From the NCBI GenBank assembly GCA_922989275.2, contig OV277864.1:48359550-48423549 (forward strand): a stretch of DNA of 64,000 nt, read 5' to 3'. The position numbers and the translations under genes were made by a program. Positions 12,101 to 27,100 of the stretch are shown here, piece after piece; within the stretch, counting starts at the first letter, position 1, and each line of letters opens with the position of its first letter. Under the pieces are notes generated by a model. The model saw only the letters and a program-made list of their open reading frames with translations. It was not told the DNA's origin and ran no database searches. The stretch is from Gari tellinella. Its lineage: Eukaryota; Mollusca; Bivalvia; Cardiida; Psammobiidae.

Positions 12101-15100
12101 ATTGTTTACATGCTATTGTGTACAAATGTGAATGGATTTTGAAAAAAAAAATTAAATCATATATGGCTATTATTTATAGAATGAGTTCAATTTTTGTCGA
12201 AAATGTGCAAATTAGTCAAGAATTCTCTGCCCTTGATGAGTTGAAAATGTGTTTACACTCTAGTAAATTCTACAGTTCTGAATTTTTTTTAATAATACTT
12301 GCACACAACTATAAATTCTTGAAAGTGTTTAATTACTGTTGAATTTCAATCAAGAGTTACCTGCCCCTGTCATACTTAGATTTATAATGCTACAAACGGC
12401 TTTATTTTTTGTATTGTTTAGGCTTTAACATGTACAAAATTGAATGCATTTTATAAAACTTTGTAAAAAGCTTTTCAATGTTGATCTTTAAAGACAGGTG
12501 ATCACCATTTGCCCCTTCCTCCCACATTAAAGTTTGCCACTTTCTTCTGGACAATCGCTGCGGCAGGGGATATCAGCTCTAAGGTGCTTGTTAATTTAAA
12601 GGTTAGGTCACACCAGTGATACTCTTGTGGCCATTCAGTATAGAAGTAAAGATATCTCATAAACAGAAATGACTGTATATCTGTATAAGATTCAATATTT
12701 TGCAGCAGTGACAAGGTTTGATCCCAACTCTGACAACAATATTTTCTTAGAATTGTCATGTTTAAAATATATTTATGGGCTCATACAAGTGCCTGGTATC
12801 CTTTTGAAAAAATGTCAAATTTTGGTCAAATATGTTTTGTTCAATCTTTCATAGCAAGTATAGAATTATAAAGCCAATCTGTTGTTAAAATGGCAGTTTA
12901 ATCATTTCAAACTCAGGAAAAAAGGTAAAGCAGAAAGCTCCTACTAATGAGATTTCTACTTTACCCTTTTCCTGTGTTTTAAAGAATTTCGTCCAAATAT
13001 CAACTTGTCTCACTGTCCATGCTCCCTGTTTTATATGTACTGGATATTGTTCTTACAGTATTTAGCCACGCCTGAGAGTCAGTCTTTACGATGTGACCTC
13101 ATCCGCTACATCTGTTGTGTCTTTCACCCATCAAATGAGTTACTGTGTTCTGAGATTATACCCAGATGGGCTGTGATTGGCTGGTTGCTGCAGACATGTA
13201 CGGTAAGCTGGTTTTCATGTTAACCCATTACCCCATAAATTATGCCTTTATACGCCTTATTCCTCAACTGAAGAAAGGAGTTCCAATTTATACAGTCATG
13301 AATTATGCACCATAGGATCTTTTTATATCCTAGCTCATGATAGCGTAAAGCAGACTTCTCTATTGAACCCATTACTCCATAGCCTGTTTCTAGTTTAGAA
13401 GACAAGTGGTGACCATTAAAGCACATTCTGCTTTACTTTCAACCTGCTTTAAGCTACCATGTGCTAGACTATAGAAAATATTTCTTACACATTCATGACT
13501 TTTTAGGTGGAGGAATATAATGCAGACATTAAAAGGTGTATTTATAGGGTAATAGGTTAATGGTTGTAATATTGAAGTTTCTCTTTGTAAAATACAAACA
13601 AGATTGGTACAAGATTTTAATTTTTTTTTACCTCAGTACAGTAAATCCTTTACATTACGACAATTAAAAGAATGCTAATTGATTGTATGAAAGACAGGTA
13701 ATGGCTTAAAGCAAAGTGAAAGTAAAACAGAAAGCTCCTAAAGCAGCCACCTATCTTAACCCTTTCCCCTATAGAAGCGCCTTTTAGCGAATATGATTTA
13801 TTACTCCGCTGAAGAAAATAGTTCCAATTTAATCAGTCATGAATATATATTATAGAGAATAGTTTCCATATTCTAGCACATGATAGCTTAAAGCAGGCTG
13901 AAAGTAAAGCAGAATGCGCCCTAAGGCGCATTCTGCTTTACTTTCAACCTGCTTTAAGTAGTCACCTATCTTCAATACGAGAAATAGACTATCAGGTAAT
14001 GGGTTAAACACCAAAAGGTTAACACAATTTAGTTGTGGTAATAGAGAAGTTTTACTGAATAATAGTGAAATCAAGTTTGTATCTGTTTCTTTCAGTCTAA
14101 TGTAGCAGCCTCCAATGCCAAACTGTCATTATTTTTTGACTGGATTTTCTTTGAGCCACAGAAAGACAGCATAATGAATATTGGTGAGTAAAGAACAGTT
14201 TACAATGTTATAACTGATTAATAGAGTTGATTTATATAGTTATCAGAACATTGTATAACATCATGAAAAATATCAATGATTTAAAATTTTAATTAGATCG
14301 TCTGTTTATTGAAGATTTTTGTTTTGTTTTCATTAAATGGAGAAGAATAACATTGGACCCCAGTGACACGTATATTTGTCATTTACCAATAGTGAACCTG
14401 TGAAGAGAAAACATGTCCTATGCAAGCAATGTAAACCCAGATCAGAGGGCTCCTAAAGAAACCCCCTGATCAGAGTCTGCATAGCTTGTAATTTTGCAAT
14501 ACATTGTGAAAAACAACCCTTAATAGTTGAAAATGGACTAGGCTTAAATGGAAACTGGAATTGTCCATTTGAAGTTCCAGGGAAGAATGATAATGGTCAG
14601 GGTTCCAGATAAGAGGGAGTAAACTGAACAAATCCAACATGTGCTCACTTATTTTAGTACCAAAGCCTATGGGGTTACTACTCATTAAAATTGTCTTAAA
14701 GAGACAATTTTAATGAGTAGTCACATCATAGGGTTTATTTAAGAAATAAAGATTTTAGTTCATGAAATCCTTGTTTGGAGCTCTGAATTGTGCTTCTATG
14801 GAGCAAAGAGTTGAAGTGGTTTGATTGTTGATTGTTTTCAGAGCCAGCTATACTTGTTATGTACCATTCCATGAGGCCACACCCTGCAGTCACTGTCACT
14901 CTGCTAGACTTCTTGTGTAGGGTAAGTAATAATCAATTTACTTGTACAGCCATGTTTTTTTATATACCCCTGTATTCATAAGTCGTTTTCCGCACTTATT
15001 CCCACATCCTTTGACATATTTAGCTGAAATTTGATCTATGAAGTTGTTTTGATGACCAGCATAGTTATTGAGATTATATGTTTTGTGTTAAAGAGTTTTT

Positions 15101-18100
15101 GTGACCTTTGCCCCCTGATGGGCATATTATGTATTGTTTGAAGTTCTGGTTACCAGATATTATGAAATATTCAGCATTTAATATTAACTCCTTAGTTTCC
15201 AACTGTAAACAATTCTGAAATTTGTCACTTGTCCTGCATAAAAGACAATAAGGGCTGACCAAAAAATGCACTTTGCCCTGCATAATAGAAAAAGAAGAGG
15301 AAAAAGCATTCACGGCGAGTGGACTAGTGGAATTTTTTATCCCGGTTTACACCATAGGCAATTTGTTGTATTAAAGATAGATGACCACCTAAAACAGGTT
15401 GAAAGTAAAGCAGCCTGCTTTAAAAGTTACCATCTGCTAGCCTAGGATATAGAAAACATTTCTCACTATGCGTATTCATGACAGTAGAAGATTAATAGAC
15501 AGTGTTTGATACAGGTGCCTGCTTATTGCATGATATTTATCTTGCATTAAGCAACCACCTGCTTTGAGACATCTCATGCCTTCCTTGTTAAGAAATTTAA
15601 TGAACAGGTGTAAATATAATACTACATACGACATCGAAACTGACAGAATAACATTTGAAAATTATAGAGCATGCAAAAAGTTCAGTAATGTTTATAGTAT
15701 GCAAGCTATTCAGTTCATCAACAGCATTTGTTGTATAAATAGGTATAATTGTATTATTTTCTGTTTCCAGATTATGAACAACTTTTGTCCTATGCTTGGC
15801 GAACAAATTACTGGTGGGATTTACAAGTCATTACGTACTATACTTGAGAAAAGAGTTTTACCGTAAGACTTCATACAAACTCTTTAACTCTCTCAACACT
15901 GTAACTCATGTGGGTTATTGGGCTTCCTTTTGGAACTTTTTAGTAACCAAAACGTGAACCAGTCTACTTGGAGTTCTGGGTAGAATATTAGAAACTGGTC
16001 TCAATTAGCAAACAGTGTAGACCCTGATCAGAGGGCTCCTATAGTAGCCCTCTGATCTGATTCTACACTGTTTGCGAATGTAATGAGTATATTTAAACAG
16101 GTATGTGGTGTTTAAAGAGTTAAATTCTGATGTGTGTTTATAATATATACAGTTGAATCTTTATAATGCAGACTCACTTAACCCTTTACCTCATAACTTT
16201 TCTGCAATGTTTAAGACAGGTGGTTGCTTATATCAGCTGAAAGTAAAGCAGAAAGCTTTATGCTTTACTTTCAGCTGTTTAAAGCATAAACCTGTCGGGA
16301 TGCAGATCTGTTTTTCAGTGTCTCATAAGCAGAGCATTATAGAAGCATGAAAATTCATTTCATATGAGGATTAGGTAAAAGTGTCAGTGTTTCTATAGGA
16401 GGGGAAGGTAAAATTGCAACAGTTCAGTTATGATTACTGGGACTCGTTTGAGTTTCAAATTTCAAAGATAAAATGTGGGTTTGTTAACCATATTTCATGT
16501 ATTTGTCACTTATAATACCACATTACTTTAGAATTGGTTTATAAATGTAGATATTTTCAAATGTGTACAGCGTTCCCTCTCTACAACGACATCCAATGGG
16601 AGACACAAAGTATGTTCGTTGTCCGGAGGGAGTCGTTACAGGGAGGGAATTTGGCTTACATTTGCAAACAGCTTGAATCCAGATCAGGCGCCGCGTAACG
16701 CGGCGTCTGATCTGGATTCAAGCTGTTTGTCACTCGTAATTAAGTGTTTTACTCTGAAATGGTCAAATATGTAACTTTTAGAAAAACAGCAGACGACAAT
16801 TTTAAGCAGACGATATTGCAGCAATAAAAGCGTTAGACATAATTGTCCAGTTTCGGGAACAGCGGCAAAAGTCGTTGTAAGGAGGGAATCGTTGTTTGGA
16901 GGGCCGTTGTAGAGAGGGAGCGCTGTAATATAAAATACTTAATTTTGGTTTCTTTTCAGGTCATTAGCTCCATTGTTTGAGAACCCGAAGTTAGATAGAG
17001 AACTACGTACACTGATCAAGTTAAGCTTTGCCGAGTTCCTTTCTCCTGAAGGTATGTAAACTCTTTCAACATTAAAGCCAGAATACTACCCAAATTCACG
17101 TTTAAAACGGGAAGTTTATATGTGTTAATTTTCTATGTATTAAAACTAAGTGAAACCGGCTGTAACTTGCCTGACATATGCCTCCATTTCATTAAGAATC
17201 ATACTTAATTGTGTCGATTTCTTACAAAGATGGCTAGCAAAATTAGTGATTTGTTTACATAAAAATGGAACTATTTTTATCATTAAAGGAATAGTTTAAA
17301 GTGGTAAAAATGTGAATCTATTAATGGGTTAAACAATATACAGTAGAACCTCTCTATTACAACCACTAAAAAGAAGGCTAATTGTATGTATAAAAAACAG
17401 GTGACAGCTTAAAGCAATGAGAAAGTGAAACAGAAAGCTCCTGTAGGAGCTTTCTGCTTCACTTTCACATTGCTTTAAGCAGGGTTTTCCCGTACGCAGG
17501 TTTCCTGCATGTGAGACCCAATTCTGTCACCTGTAGGAGCTTTCTGTTTCACTTTCACATTGCTTTAAATTTAAGCACTCACCTGTCTTAAACGACTAAT
17601 ATTTGACACAATTTAATGGTCGTTTTTGAGAGGTTCTACTGTAGATGTTTCAAATTTCTATAGCTCCTAAGGAGGAGGAGGAAGTGTGTATGAAGGAAGG
17701 AAGTCTGGATCTGGAGAACAACCACAGTATAATGTCTGTAGATAACAACCTCTCGGATGCTGCCTTCTCCGATGATGATGAAGAAGAGGAACCACAAAGT
17801 AAGTTCACAGGGCTCCAGATAAGGGGGGTAAAAAAAGTTTAAACTTTATTTCTTTTACATTAATTATGAAACAATCTAAATTAACTTTAAATATACAATT
17901 GGTCAAGTTTTTCATGAGTTATGCCCCTGAAGGGTGAATTATCTACTGTTTGCTGTTTTAGTTTGAATGGTCACTTAAAGGCACAATCCCGCTCAAATTG
18001 GTGTTTAAAACGCGCAATTTCTTATATGTGTGCATTTTCTATGTATTAAAACTAAGTGAAATCGAGTGTAAGAAGCCTGACATATGCACCCACTTCGTAA

Positions 18101-21100
18101 AGAATCCTACCTAAATGTGTCGAATTCTTATCGTGGTGGTTTACATTATAAGCGGGTTTGTTTACAAATAGGATTACGGGCTGGTTCCGAGAACTCTCGA
18201 TCGATCGCATAAAGGTCACGTGATTGATTCGGCCGCGACAATGTGTATCATTGCATCAGTTTAACGGCCAAACTTAAAGGAGTTGTCTCTCTTTGGTTGT
18301 AAAGCACTCGACTTGATGTATAGAATTATGCAAATGAGCTTTACCGAGTATGTCCGTAAATTTTCGTCGCTATTCAAAAATAAACAAACTTGATTACTTG
18401 TTTCCACAAATTTCACTGTTCGTTAGCAATATTGCTTCAAATATCACCACGTATTACTTCTTTTTATATGGAACGCTTACGATAGTGACATAAATTTCAT
18501 GTAAGAAAAATGTTAGATTCTGTTTATGTGGGAGTAATATAGTGGCTTTAATACTTGTTTGAATGTATATGCCTTCTCTGTATGATGTTGTGATATGTTT
18601 GCCGTTCAGGAAACAAAAAGTTTGAGTCCAGTTTCCGGCCTATCCGAGACATGCAGAGATATCAGCCAGTAGATATCACAGAACATCTACAACAGCTGGG
18701 CGGTGATATCAGGGACTACACGATGCAACTACAGGGTGAAAAGTGAGTTACACAAGGACTGCTTATAGACCTAATTATATATCTTGTAACTGTTGTGTTG
18801 GAAAAACATGACGGCTAATTTGTTGTTTAACCCTTTCCCCCATAGAAGCGACTTTTAGCGCATTTGATTTATTCTTCCGCTGAAGAAAATAGGTCCAATG
18901 TATACAGACATAAACGTGTAACAAAAAAAATCTTTTCTAAATCCTGGCAGATGGTAGCTTAAAGCAGGCTGAAAATAAAGCAGAATGTGCCTTAGGGCAC
19001 ATTCTGCTTTATTTTCAACCTGCTTTAAGTGTTCACCTGTATTCAAAACTAGAAACAGGCTATTGGGTAATGGGTTAAAAGACAGGACACAGCTTAAAGC
19101 AAAGTGACAGTAAAACAGAAAGCTTCTAAAGGAGTTTTGTTTTACTGTCACCTTCCTTTAAGCCATCACCTGTCTTACACACCTAATAATCAACACAATT
19201 TAGTGATCATAATAGAGATGTTTACTGTACTTTTGTCTTTTGTGTCTAATTCCACATACAGGCCATGCATTAATTCCTTGTATGGTGTTGAATATAATTA
19301 TGTGCTACTTGATCCTGAGTTTATTAGCTCTCCTGAGCTAGCTCAGGGTGAGCTTTTGCAATCCTTGAATGTCAGTCGTCCGTCGTCAACAATTTTAGTG
19401 TTTACACTCTAGAGGCCACAATATTTATCCAATCTTTCTAAAACTTGCCCAGATTGTATATGACTATAAGAGTTCAGATGAGTTTGATTATGGTTGAAAT
19501 CAGATTTTATAGGTCGATAGTTATCTACCTTTGAATTGCTGAAAATTCCATATTTAACAATATTTACACTCTAGAGGCCACACATTTTATCCAATCTTTC
19601 TGAAACTTACTCAGATTGTATATTACCATAAGACTTCAGATGAGTTTAATTATGGTTGTAAGCGGATCAATAGGTCAAGAGTTATCTACCTTTGAATGGC
19701 TGAAAATGATATATTTAACAGTGTTTACGCTCTAGAGGCCACAATATTTATCCCAGCTCTCTCAAACTTGCGCAGATTGTATATGACCATAAGAGTTCAT
19801 AAAAGAGTGATTATATTTGGAATCAGACAAATAGATCAAGAGATATCTACCTTTGAATTGCTGAAAATGCCATATTTTACAGCGTTTACACTCTTGCAAC
19901 CACAGTTTTCAATGGATTTTGATTATACTTGTACACAAAGGATGTAGCTATACGTTCTCGAAGGAGTGCAATTATTGTTGAAATGTAATCACTGTGGCAA
20001 TAGTTACCTGCCCTTGATATACTTTGAAATGCTAGAAAAAGGCTTCATTTCGATCAGTATTGTTTAGGCTCTAGTTATTTGCCTTTGATGTACTCTACTA
20101 TACTACAGTAGGTCGACAAACTTGAAAGGATTTAGAATAAAACGGGTGAAATTCAAAGGTAAAGCTATCGGGCTTCATTACAAATGGTGAGCGATATCAG
20201 GGCCTTCAGGCCCTCTTGTCTCTTGTTTTTCAACTGCTGTGGGTGTCCCAGGGACTGGGGTAGGCAGCAGGTGGCTAGAGTGTCTAACACCCAGTCTCCA
20301 CGCTTCTCTGTTCTGTGGATGTATGCCTGCAAGGCTACAGATGTTCATATCAGCCTTGACACAGTCTGACCAGGACTTTCTTGGTCTCCCTCTACCTCTA
20401 GAGCCAGTAACTGTCATACTCATGGTTGAGTTGGTGCATGAAGTGGTAGCTTTAAGCAAAATTGAAGTAAAGCAGAAAAGCTAATCTATGTGGGTGAGCA
20501 AGTAGGAAAAAATGTTTCTAATGACAAAGAGATGGTTCCAATGAGTGTTGACACCATAGGATTTAATGAAGATATAAAAATTGTTTTTGAAAAACTCCCC
20601 TTATCTTGGGTGTATAATTATTCTCTCAATTTTACACTATTATTATTTCTTGTAGCGATCAGGAAGCCCAATGTGAGATAATGGATCGCATCATGCAGAT
20701 GGTTGTACGGGAAGATGAGTTTGACGGAGACACGGCTGTCACTCTGGCCATCTGTCTATGTCAAATTCTCATCTCACAGTTCACCAGTAACATATTCCCT
20801 CAGGAGGTCGATGATGAGTAAGTTAGATTAGCCTTCATTTCAGAGCAACAATCTTTGTTCTAAAGACACCCGAGACATGTCGTATGACAAAAACGGTCAA
20901 GTCAAAACTTTGAAATGCATATATTTTCTGATTTCTCCATCTAATCCTGTCTTGTGTGTTTTCAAGAATATTCCATAGAGATGTCACTAGACAGCATTAG
21001 ATGGATAAATAAATAATAATTGAGAATTTTAGAATCTGACTTACGTCAGTGTATATATGGGGTAATGGGTTAATTAATCTGTAGTGATTCAGTATACATA

Positions 21101-24100
21101 TGACTCAGATACAATGAGTATATCAAAATATAAAACAATTGTGTCTCTACCATACTCAATGCTGTGACTGCTTATTAGAATTATCTTGAAGAGATGATCG
21201 TAGTGAATAATACTTTGAATTGAGCGTTGAAATATCTTATGCAAGTCAAAGAGATGGCAGTATAGAACCTATAATTCTGTTTTTACTTTCAGATCTCTAG
21301 AAGAATCTATAGGTACCCCGCTATTTGTAATGTTAAGGTATGTATAAGTATCTTTAATTTTCTAAAATGTAGGACCAAGAAAGTTTTCTCATTTAGTACC
21401 CAGAAAATTACTAGTCCTTCATATAAATGTGGGGCCCTCTTGTCTTGGTTTTAGAGGACACTGGCTTGTCCTTACAAGAGTTTTACTAATTTTGTATAAG
21501 AAATGACCAATCAACCAACTTTTTGCTGCATTTTAAAATCTTAAAAATTTATATCTAATATAAACTTAATCTGAATTTTGTTTATTTTAGTTTCCTGCTC
21601 AGTTTTTTTGGCTTAAAATATTGATATTGGTATTAGAGCTGGTCAAAATATCTTGGGATTTTACAAAAGAGTGAAAAAGTTAAAAACTATTATTTCAGAG
21701 TTTTTTGCTTTGTGTTGTAGGTTTTTAAGTTCTACGCCTGAGGAGGATCCTTCTCGTATGCCGTTATTACAGTTGTTAGCAGAGATGTACAGTAGACAGC
21801 CAAGGATTGGTTATTTGCTCTTATATTTTCTGAAAGTAGGGTAAGTTGGATGGTCTTATAGATTCATACACTTGGTTAGTCTTTGTCTGCTTGTTGTTAC
21901 ATAACTGTATTTTGCGAACAGTTTGGATCCAGATCCGACACTTCATAATGAAGTGTCGGATCAGGGTCCAAACTGTTTGACCCTTGATTTTAGGGGGGAG
22001 GGGGTGTATTAGTATAAAAAAAATTTGCAGACAACAACTAAGAAGTAGACAACTTTATAGCAGGCCAAGAGTTAACTCTTTTAACACTAAGTAACTCTTG
22101 TGGGTTATTAGGTTCCCTTGTGAATCTTTTAAGTTAACAAACATGAACCAGTCTACTTGGAATTGATTAAGGATGATAGTAGACCAAATAAAATGGGAAT
22201 GAATTTGAGGAGGCAACATTTACTCATAGTTGAAAACATTGAGAATGTCTATACTTTGGTTATTGAGATAAATCTTTTAACCCATTACCTCATAAATGCA
22301 CCTTTTCATGCCTTTAATTGATTTCTCCACTGAAGAAAATAGTTTCACTTTATTTGGTCATGAATATGTACCATAAGAAATATTTTCTATATCCTAGCAG
22401 GTAGTAGCTTAAAACAGGCTGAAAGTAAAGCAGAATGTGCCTTAATGCACCTTCTGCTTTACTTTAAACATTCTGCTTTACTTTCAACATGCTTTAAGTG
22501 ACAGGATACTGAGTAAAGGGTTAACAGATGTGGTATGACTTTGTCAAAGGTTTATTATTTGTTATGTGAAAGTGAGCAAGTATTTGCTGATCATTGCAGG
22601 AAGCTAAATGATGAGAAGATGGCGACGTACAAGGATTTTGTAAAGAGTATAGATAATCAGGAGCTGGAGACTATGTTGATGAGCGACCTGAAACTGTGTC
22701 AAGAAGACGATGTACGACTCTTCACATACCTCATGCCTGATGTTTACACACATGTAAGTATATCCCCAATATCCCCAATGTGCAACTGTATTAAACCATT
22801 ACTCTTATTGCCTGTTTCTTGTTTTGAAGAAAGGTGACAACTTGAAGCAGGTTGAAAGTAAAGCAGAATGAGCTTTTCTGCTATACTTTCAGCCTGTTGT
22901 AACCTTCTTTATATGTTCAGAAACTATAAGAGTTACAGTTACAGTTTGGATCCTGATCTCTAAATATGGGGCCTGGCCAAAAGGTTATAAATAGTTTGAG
23001 TTGAGTGTGAGATCATTCTCAAGCATTTGATTGGTCAGATTTGAGCCATTGGCTCAAATCTGACCAGTCAGATGCTTGAGAACCACTTCAGGCTCATCTC
23101 AAAAGCTGTATAACCTTGGACCCTGATCTTGATCCAAACTGTTTGCAAAGAACTTCAGGTGTTAAGGATTAACAGAATCAGAAACAAATTGAAATTTTGA
23201 TATGATGATTGTGAGATTTGATTTTCTTTCAGTTTCCAAATATTTGTATTGGCAACTCGGAGCTGCTCCATTTGATTGTGTCATCGATAGACGGAAGTCA
23301 ACTTCAGGAGCTCATCTGTCAAATACTGCAGGGCAATCTTGTCATGTTCCGAAAGGACTCCTTCCTATCTATACTCAGTAAGTTCAAGAACTTCTATACT
23401 GTCAGAGGAATAAAAAATTAGTTTAGAGAGGCTTTCAGATAAGGGTTGCTAAACCCATTACCCCATAAATACCCCTTTTTACACCTTTAATTTATTCCTC
23501 CATTGAAAAAATAGTTTCAATTTATAGTTATAAATATGTATCCTAAGAAATACTTTCTATATTCTAGTAGATGTTAGCTTAAATCAGGCTGAAAGTAAAG
23601 CAGAATGTGCCTTAAGGCGCATTCTGCTTTACTTTCCACCTGCTTTAAGTGGTCACCTATTTTCAAAACTATGAACAGGCTATGGGGTAATGGGTTCAAA
23701 AGGGTTGAAATGATAGTGATCAGATAGTGCAGTGTTTAGGGCACATGATCATTCAATATGTCCTGTATCTGGGCAATATGTGAGGGTACATTGGATGCCT
23801 GTCAGAAAACATGGGTTTTCCAGTTTCCTCCCATAGAAATTAAGAAAAAAACGCCACCATTCGCACCATCGAATGTGATTTGCCTAAGTTGTTAGAAACT
23901 GTTTCATAAGCGATGTATAATAGATCAAGTTTAAACTTTTAGAGGAGTCCTATCCTTATTAAACAGCTGACTGTATATGAGGTTGCATTGTTTGACTTTT
24001 CAGATGCCAGTCTGGAGTGGGAGACTCTGGAGCAGTACTTCCTGTGGCAGCTGATCACAGCCCATAACATCCCTGTAGAACACATCATGCCCATTCTGCC

Positions 24101-27100
24101 CAAGCTGGATTATCAGGGTAAGAATAACCAGTCTAAACTTTAGCTTGTCCAAATAAAGCTTCTAGTGGGTTTCCAGATAAGGGGCGTATTTCAAAAACTA
24201 AAATCTTTATTTCTGCATTAAACCCTGTGGTGTTACCACTCATTAGAATCGTCTCTTCGAGACAATTCTAATGAGTAGTTACACCATAGGATTTGGCGCA
24301 GGAATAAGTTAGAAAAAGTTGGATTTTGTTCAGTTTACTCCCTCTTATCTGGAGCCTTGTTCTAGAAAAAAATCAACCTTAAGTAGTCAAAAGGGACCAG
24401 ACTTAATGATTTGAAGTTTCAGGGGTGAATGAGTTTATCAAAAACCCATAATATTAGCGCTCTTTAATAATTTTTAATGCAACTACTGTAAAGATCTTAA
24501 AAATTGGTACACCCTGTTTAATTGTTGTATTTATCCTAAAAATTAAACAGTAATTTGTCCAAAAAGGTGCATACTTGCAAAATGAATGGCAAACTGTGTA
24601 GCCACTGATCAGCCAGCTCCTGAGGGAGTTGTCTGATCAGGGTCTACATTGTTTGCTCAGGCCTGTCTTTCCCTATACTTAGTGTGATTACGGTATATGA
24701 TAGTTGGTAATTAACTGTCAAGTTTTATATTTCAGAACATGCAGAAGCTTTAACGAGCATCATGGTCTTACTCAAGCAGGATTGGTGAGTTTCGTTTTCT
24801 TGGCTGTAAAAAATTCAATCATATGCATATGCAATTTCAGTTGTCCTTAAATATTAACCCATAGCTTGTTTCCAGTTTTGAAGACAGGTGACCTCTTAAA
24901 GCATGCTGAAAAGAAAGCCCCTATAGGAGTTTCTGCTTCACTTTTATCCTGCTTTAAGCAACCACCTGTTAGGATGAAGGAAACGTTTCCTATTGCTTTT
25001 TACATTACCCCATAAATACGCCTTTTTACGCCTGTAAGTTATTCCTCCACTGAATTAAATAGTCCCAATTTATACAGTCATGAAGATGTCTCTTATGATG
25101 TTCTAAATCCTAGAAGACTGTATCTTAAAGCAGGCTTAAAGTAAAGCAGAATGCTCATAAAGGGGCATTCTGCTTTACTTCAAACCTGCTTTAAGTGGGC
25201 ACCTAAACTTCAAATCTAGAAACAGGCTATGGGGTAATGGGTTAAATGTAAAACGGATTGATTTGACTTGTATATCATATGCTCATACATAAAAAAGAAA
25301 TTACCAGTACAGATAATCTGGTCAAAAGTCCAAGAACAAACCAGTAATAAGTAAGACGAGAATTAGTTTAATGCAAAACTAAAGAACCCTGATAAAGAAA
25401 CTTAATTGAATAGTTTGATTAAAACAATCAAACACATGCAATATGTTTATCATTATGTTTGACTCCAATGAACATCTTTTCTTCAACAGTCCTTCATCAG
25501 AGCTGTTACGGCCAATACTGTGTAGAGAGTGTAAAAAGAATGACTTTTTCTCAGTGTCTGTGTTGAATTACTGGGCACAAGAGTTTGAGGATAGACTAGC
25601 AGAACTTATTTACACACAATTTAGTAAAGTGAATGGTGGAACGCCAAGTAAAAAGCGTCAAAGGTAAGATTTAATGCATCTTCATTCAGGCTATATGTAC
25701 TTTGTGTTCCTTTTCTGAAAATCACTATTGTTTATTTCCTTATTTTGGAATGATAAAAATTGTTTTGATTTGTAACGAGCACACATTTACACATTTTCTC
25801 GATATTATCAGCACCAAACCAAATGTTGTTTTGACTCATTTGAATCGTCTCAGAGAGTCATATGATAAGAGTTTGGTGGAATTATTAGGACTTCAGAGCT
25901 TTTGAAATATTCTCATGGTTTTACTTGAAGTCTGCTAATAGAAACACATCCTTATTATGTTAGTATGTGAAGTACTCACCTTATCTGATGCTCTGTAGTT
26001 TGCTCATCTATTTCAACACTAAGTAACTACTGTTGGTTATTATGTTCCGTTTTGGATCATTATAGTTACCAAAACATGAACCAGTCTACTTGGAATTCTG
26101 GGCAGAATAACAAATGATACTCTAAATAAGCAAACACTCGCCAAACAGTAGAAGCCCTCTGATCTGGGTCTCAGTGTATCCATACTTTTCCAGGGTTTAT
26201 GCTTATAAAGCATTTGAGATGAGTCTGCTCAAATCTGACCAATCAAAAGCTTGAGAATGAGACTCAGCTTGTGTGCTTTACAAGTATGGGTCAAAGTTAC
26301 TGTTTGTGTTTACAGGCCTGGATCAGCTTTGAAGAAGGACACACCAACCATAGATCAAATACTTTCACATTTGGATCACATGAGACAAATCTGCAGAAAT
26401 ATTTCATGTAAGTAACAGGCATTCTTGTTTTAGGCGACCACTCGGTAGAGTAGCATAGAGACCCTTTAACCCTTTACCTGATAGCCTATTTCTAGTATTG
26501 AAAATAGGTGACTACTTAAAGCAGGTTGAAAGTAAAGCAGAATGCACCCTAAGGCGCATTCTGCTTTACTTTCAGCCTGCTTTAAGCTTCCATGTGCTAG
26601 AATATTGAAAAATTTCCCTATACTATATAATCATGATTCATGACTGATTAAATTGGAACTATTTTCTTTAGCGGAGGAATAAATTAAATACGCTAAAAGT
26701 CGCGTCTATGGGGGAAAGGGTTAACACGACAGCTAAATGCAGAATAAAAAAATATTGCAGAAAACTACAGCAGTTTCTGCATTATTTTTATTCTGCATTA
26801 AGCAGCTACATATGTACTTTCATTAATTACGGCGCATTGATCTTCTATTGCATGGTTGTTTAATACAAGATTGAATGTATGTAACTTTACCCACTGAATC
26901 ACTTTGTTCAGACAAACAGGGAAAGTCCAAGGTTATAAAGAGTTTGAGTTTAGTCTGAGATCAAGCATTTGATTGGTCAAATTTTACCAATCAAATGCTT
27001 GAGAATGACTGCAAACTCTACTCAAAAGCTTTATAACTTTGAAGCCAGGGGCCCGTCTTACTAAACCTCCTACAACAAACATTGTTGTAAGTCAGATTCT

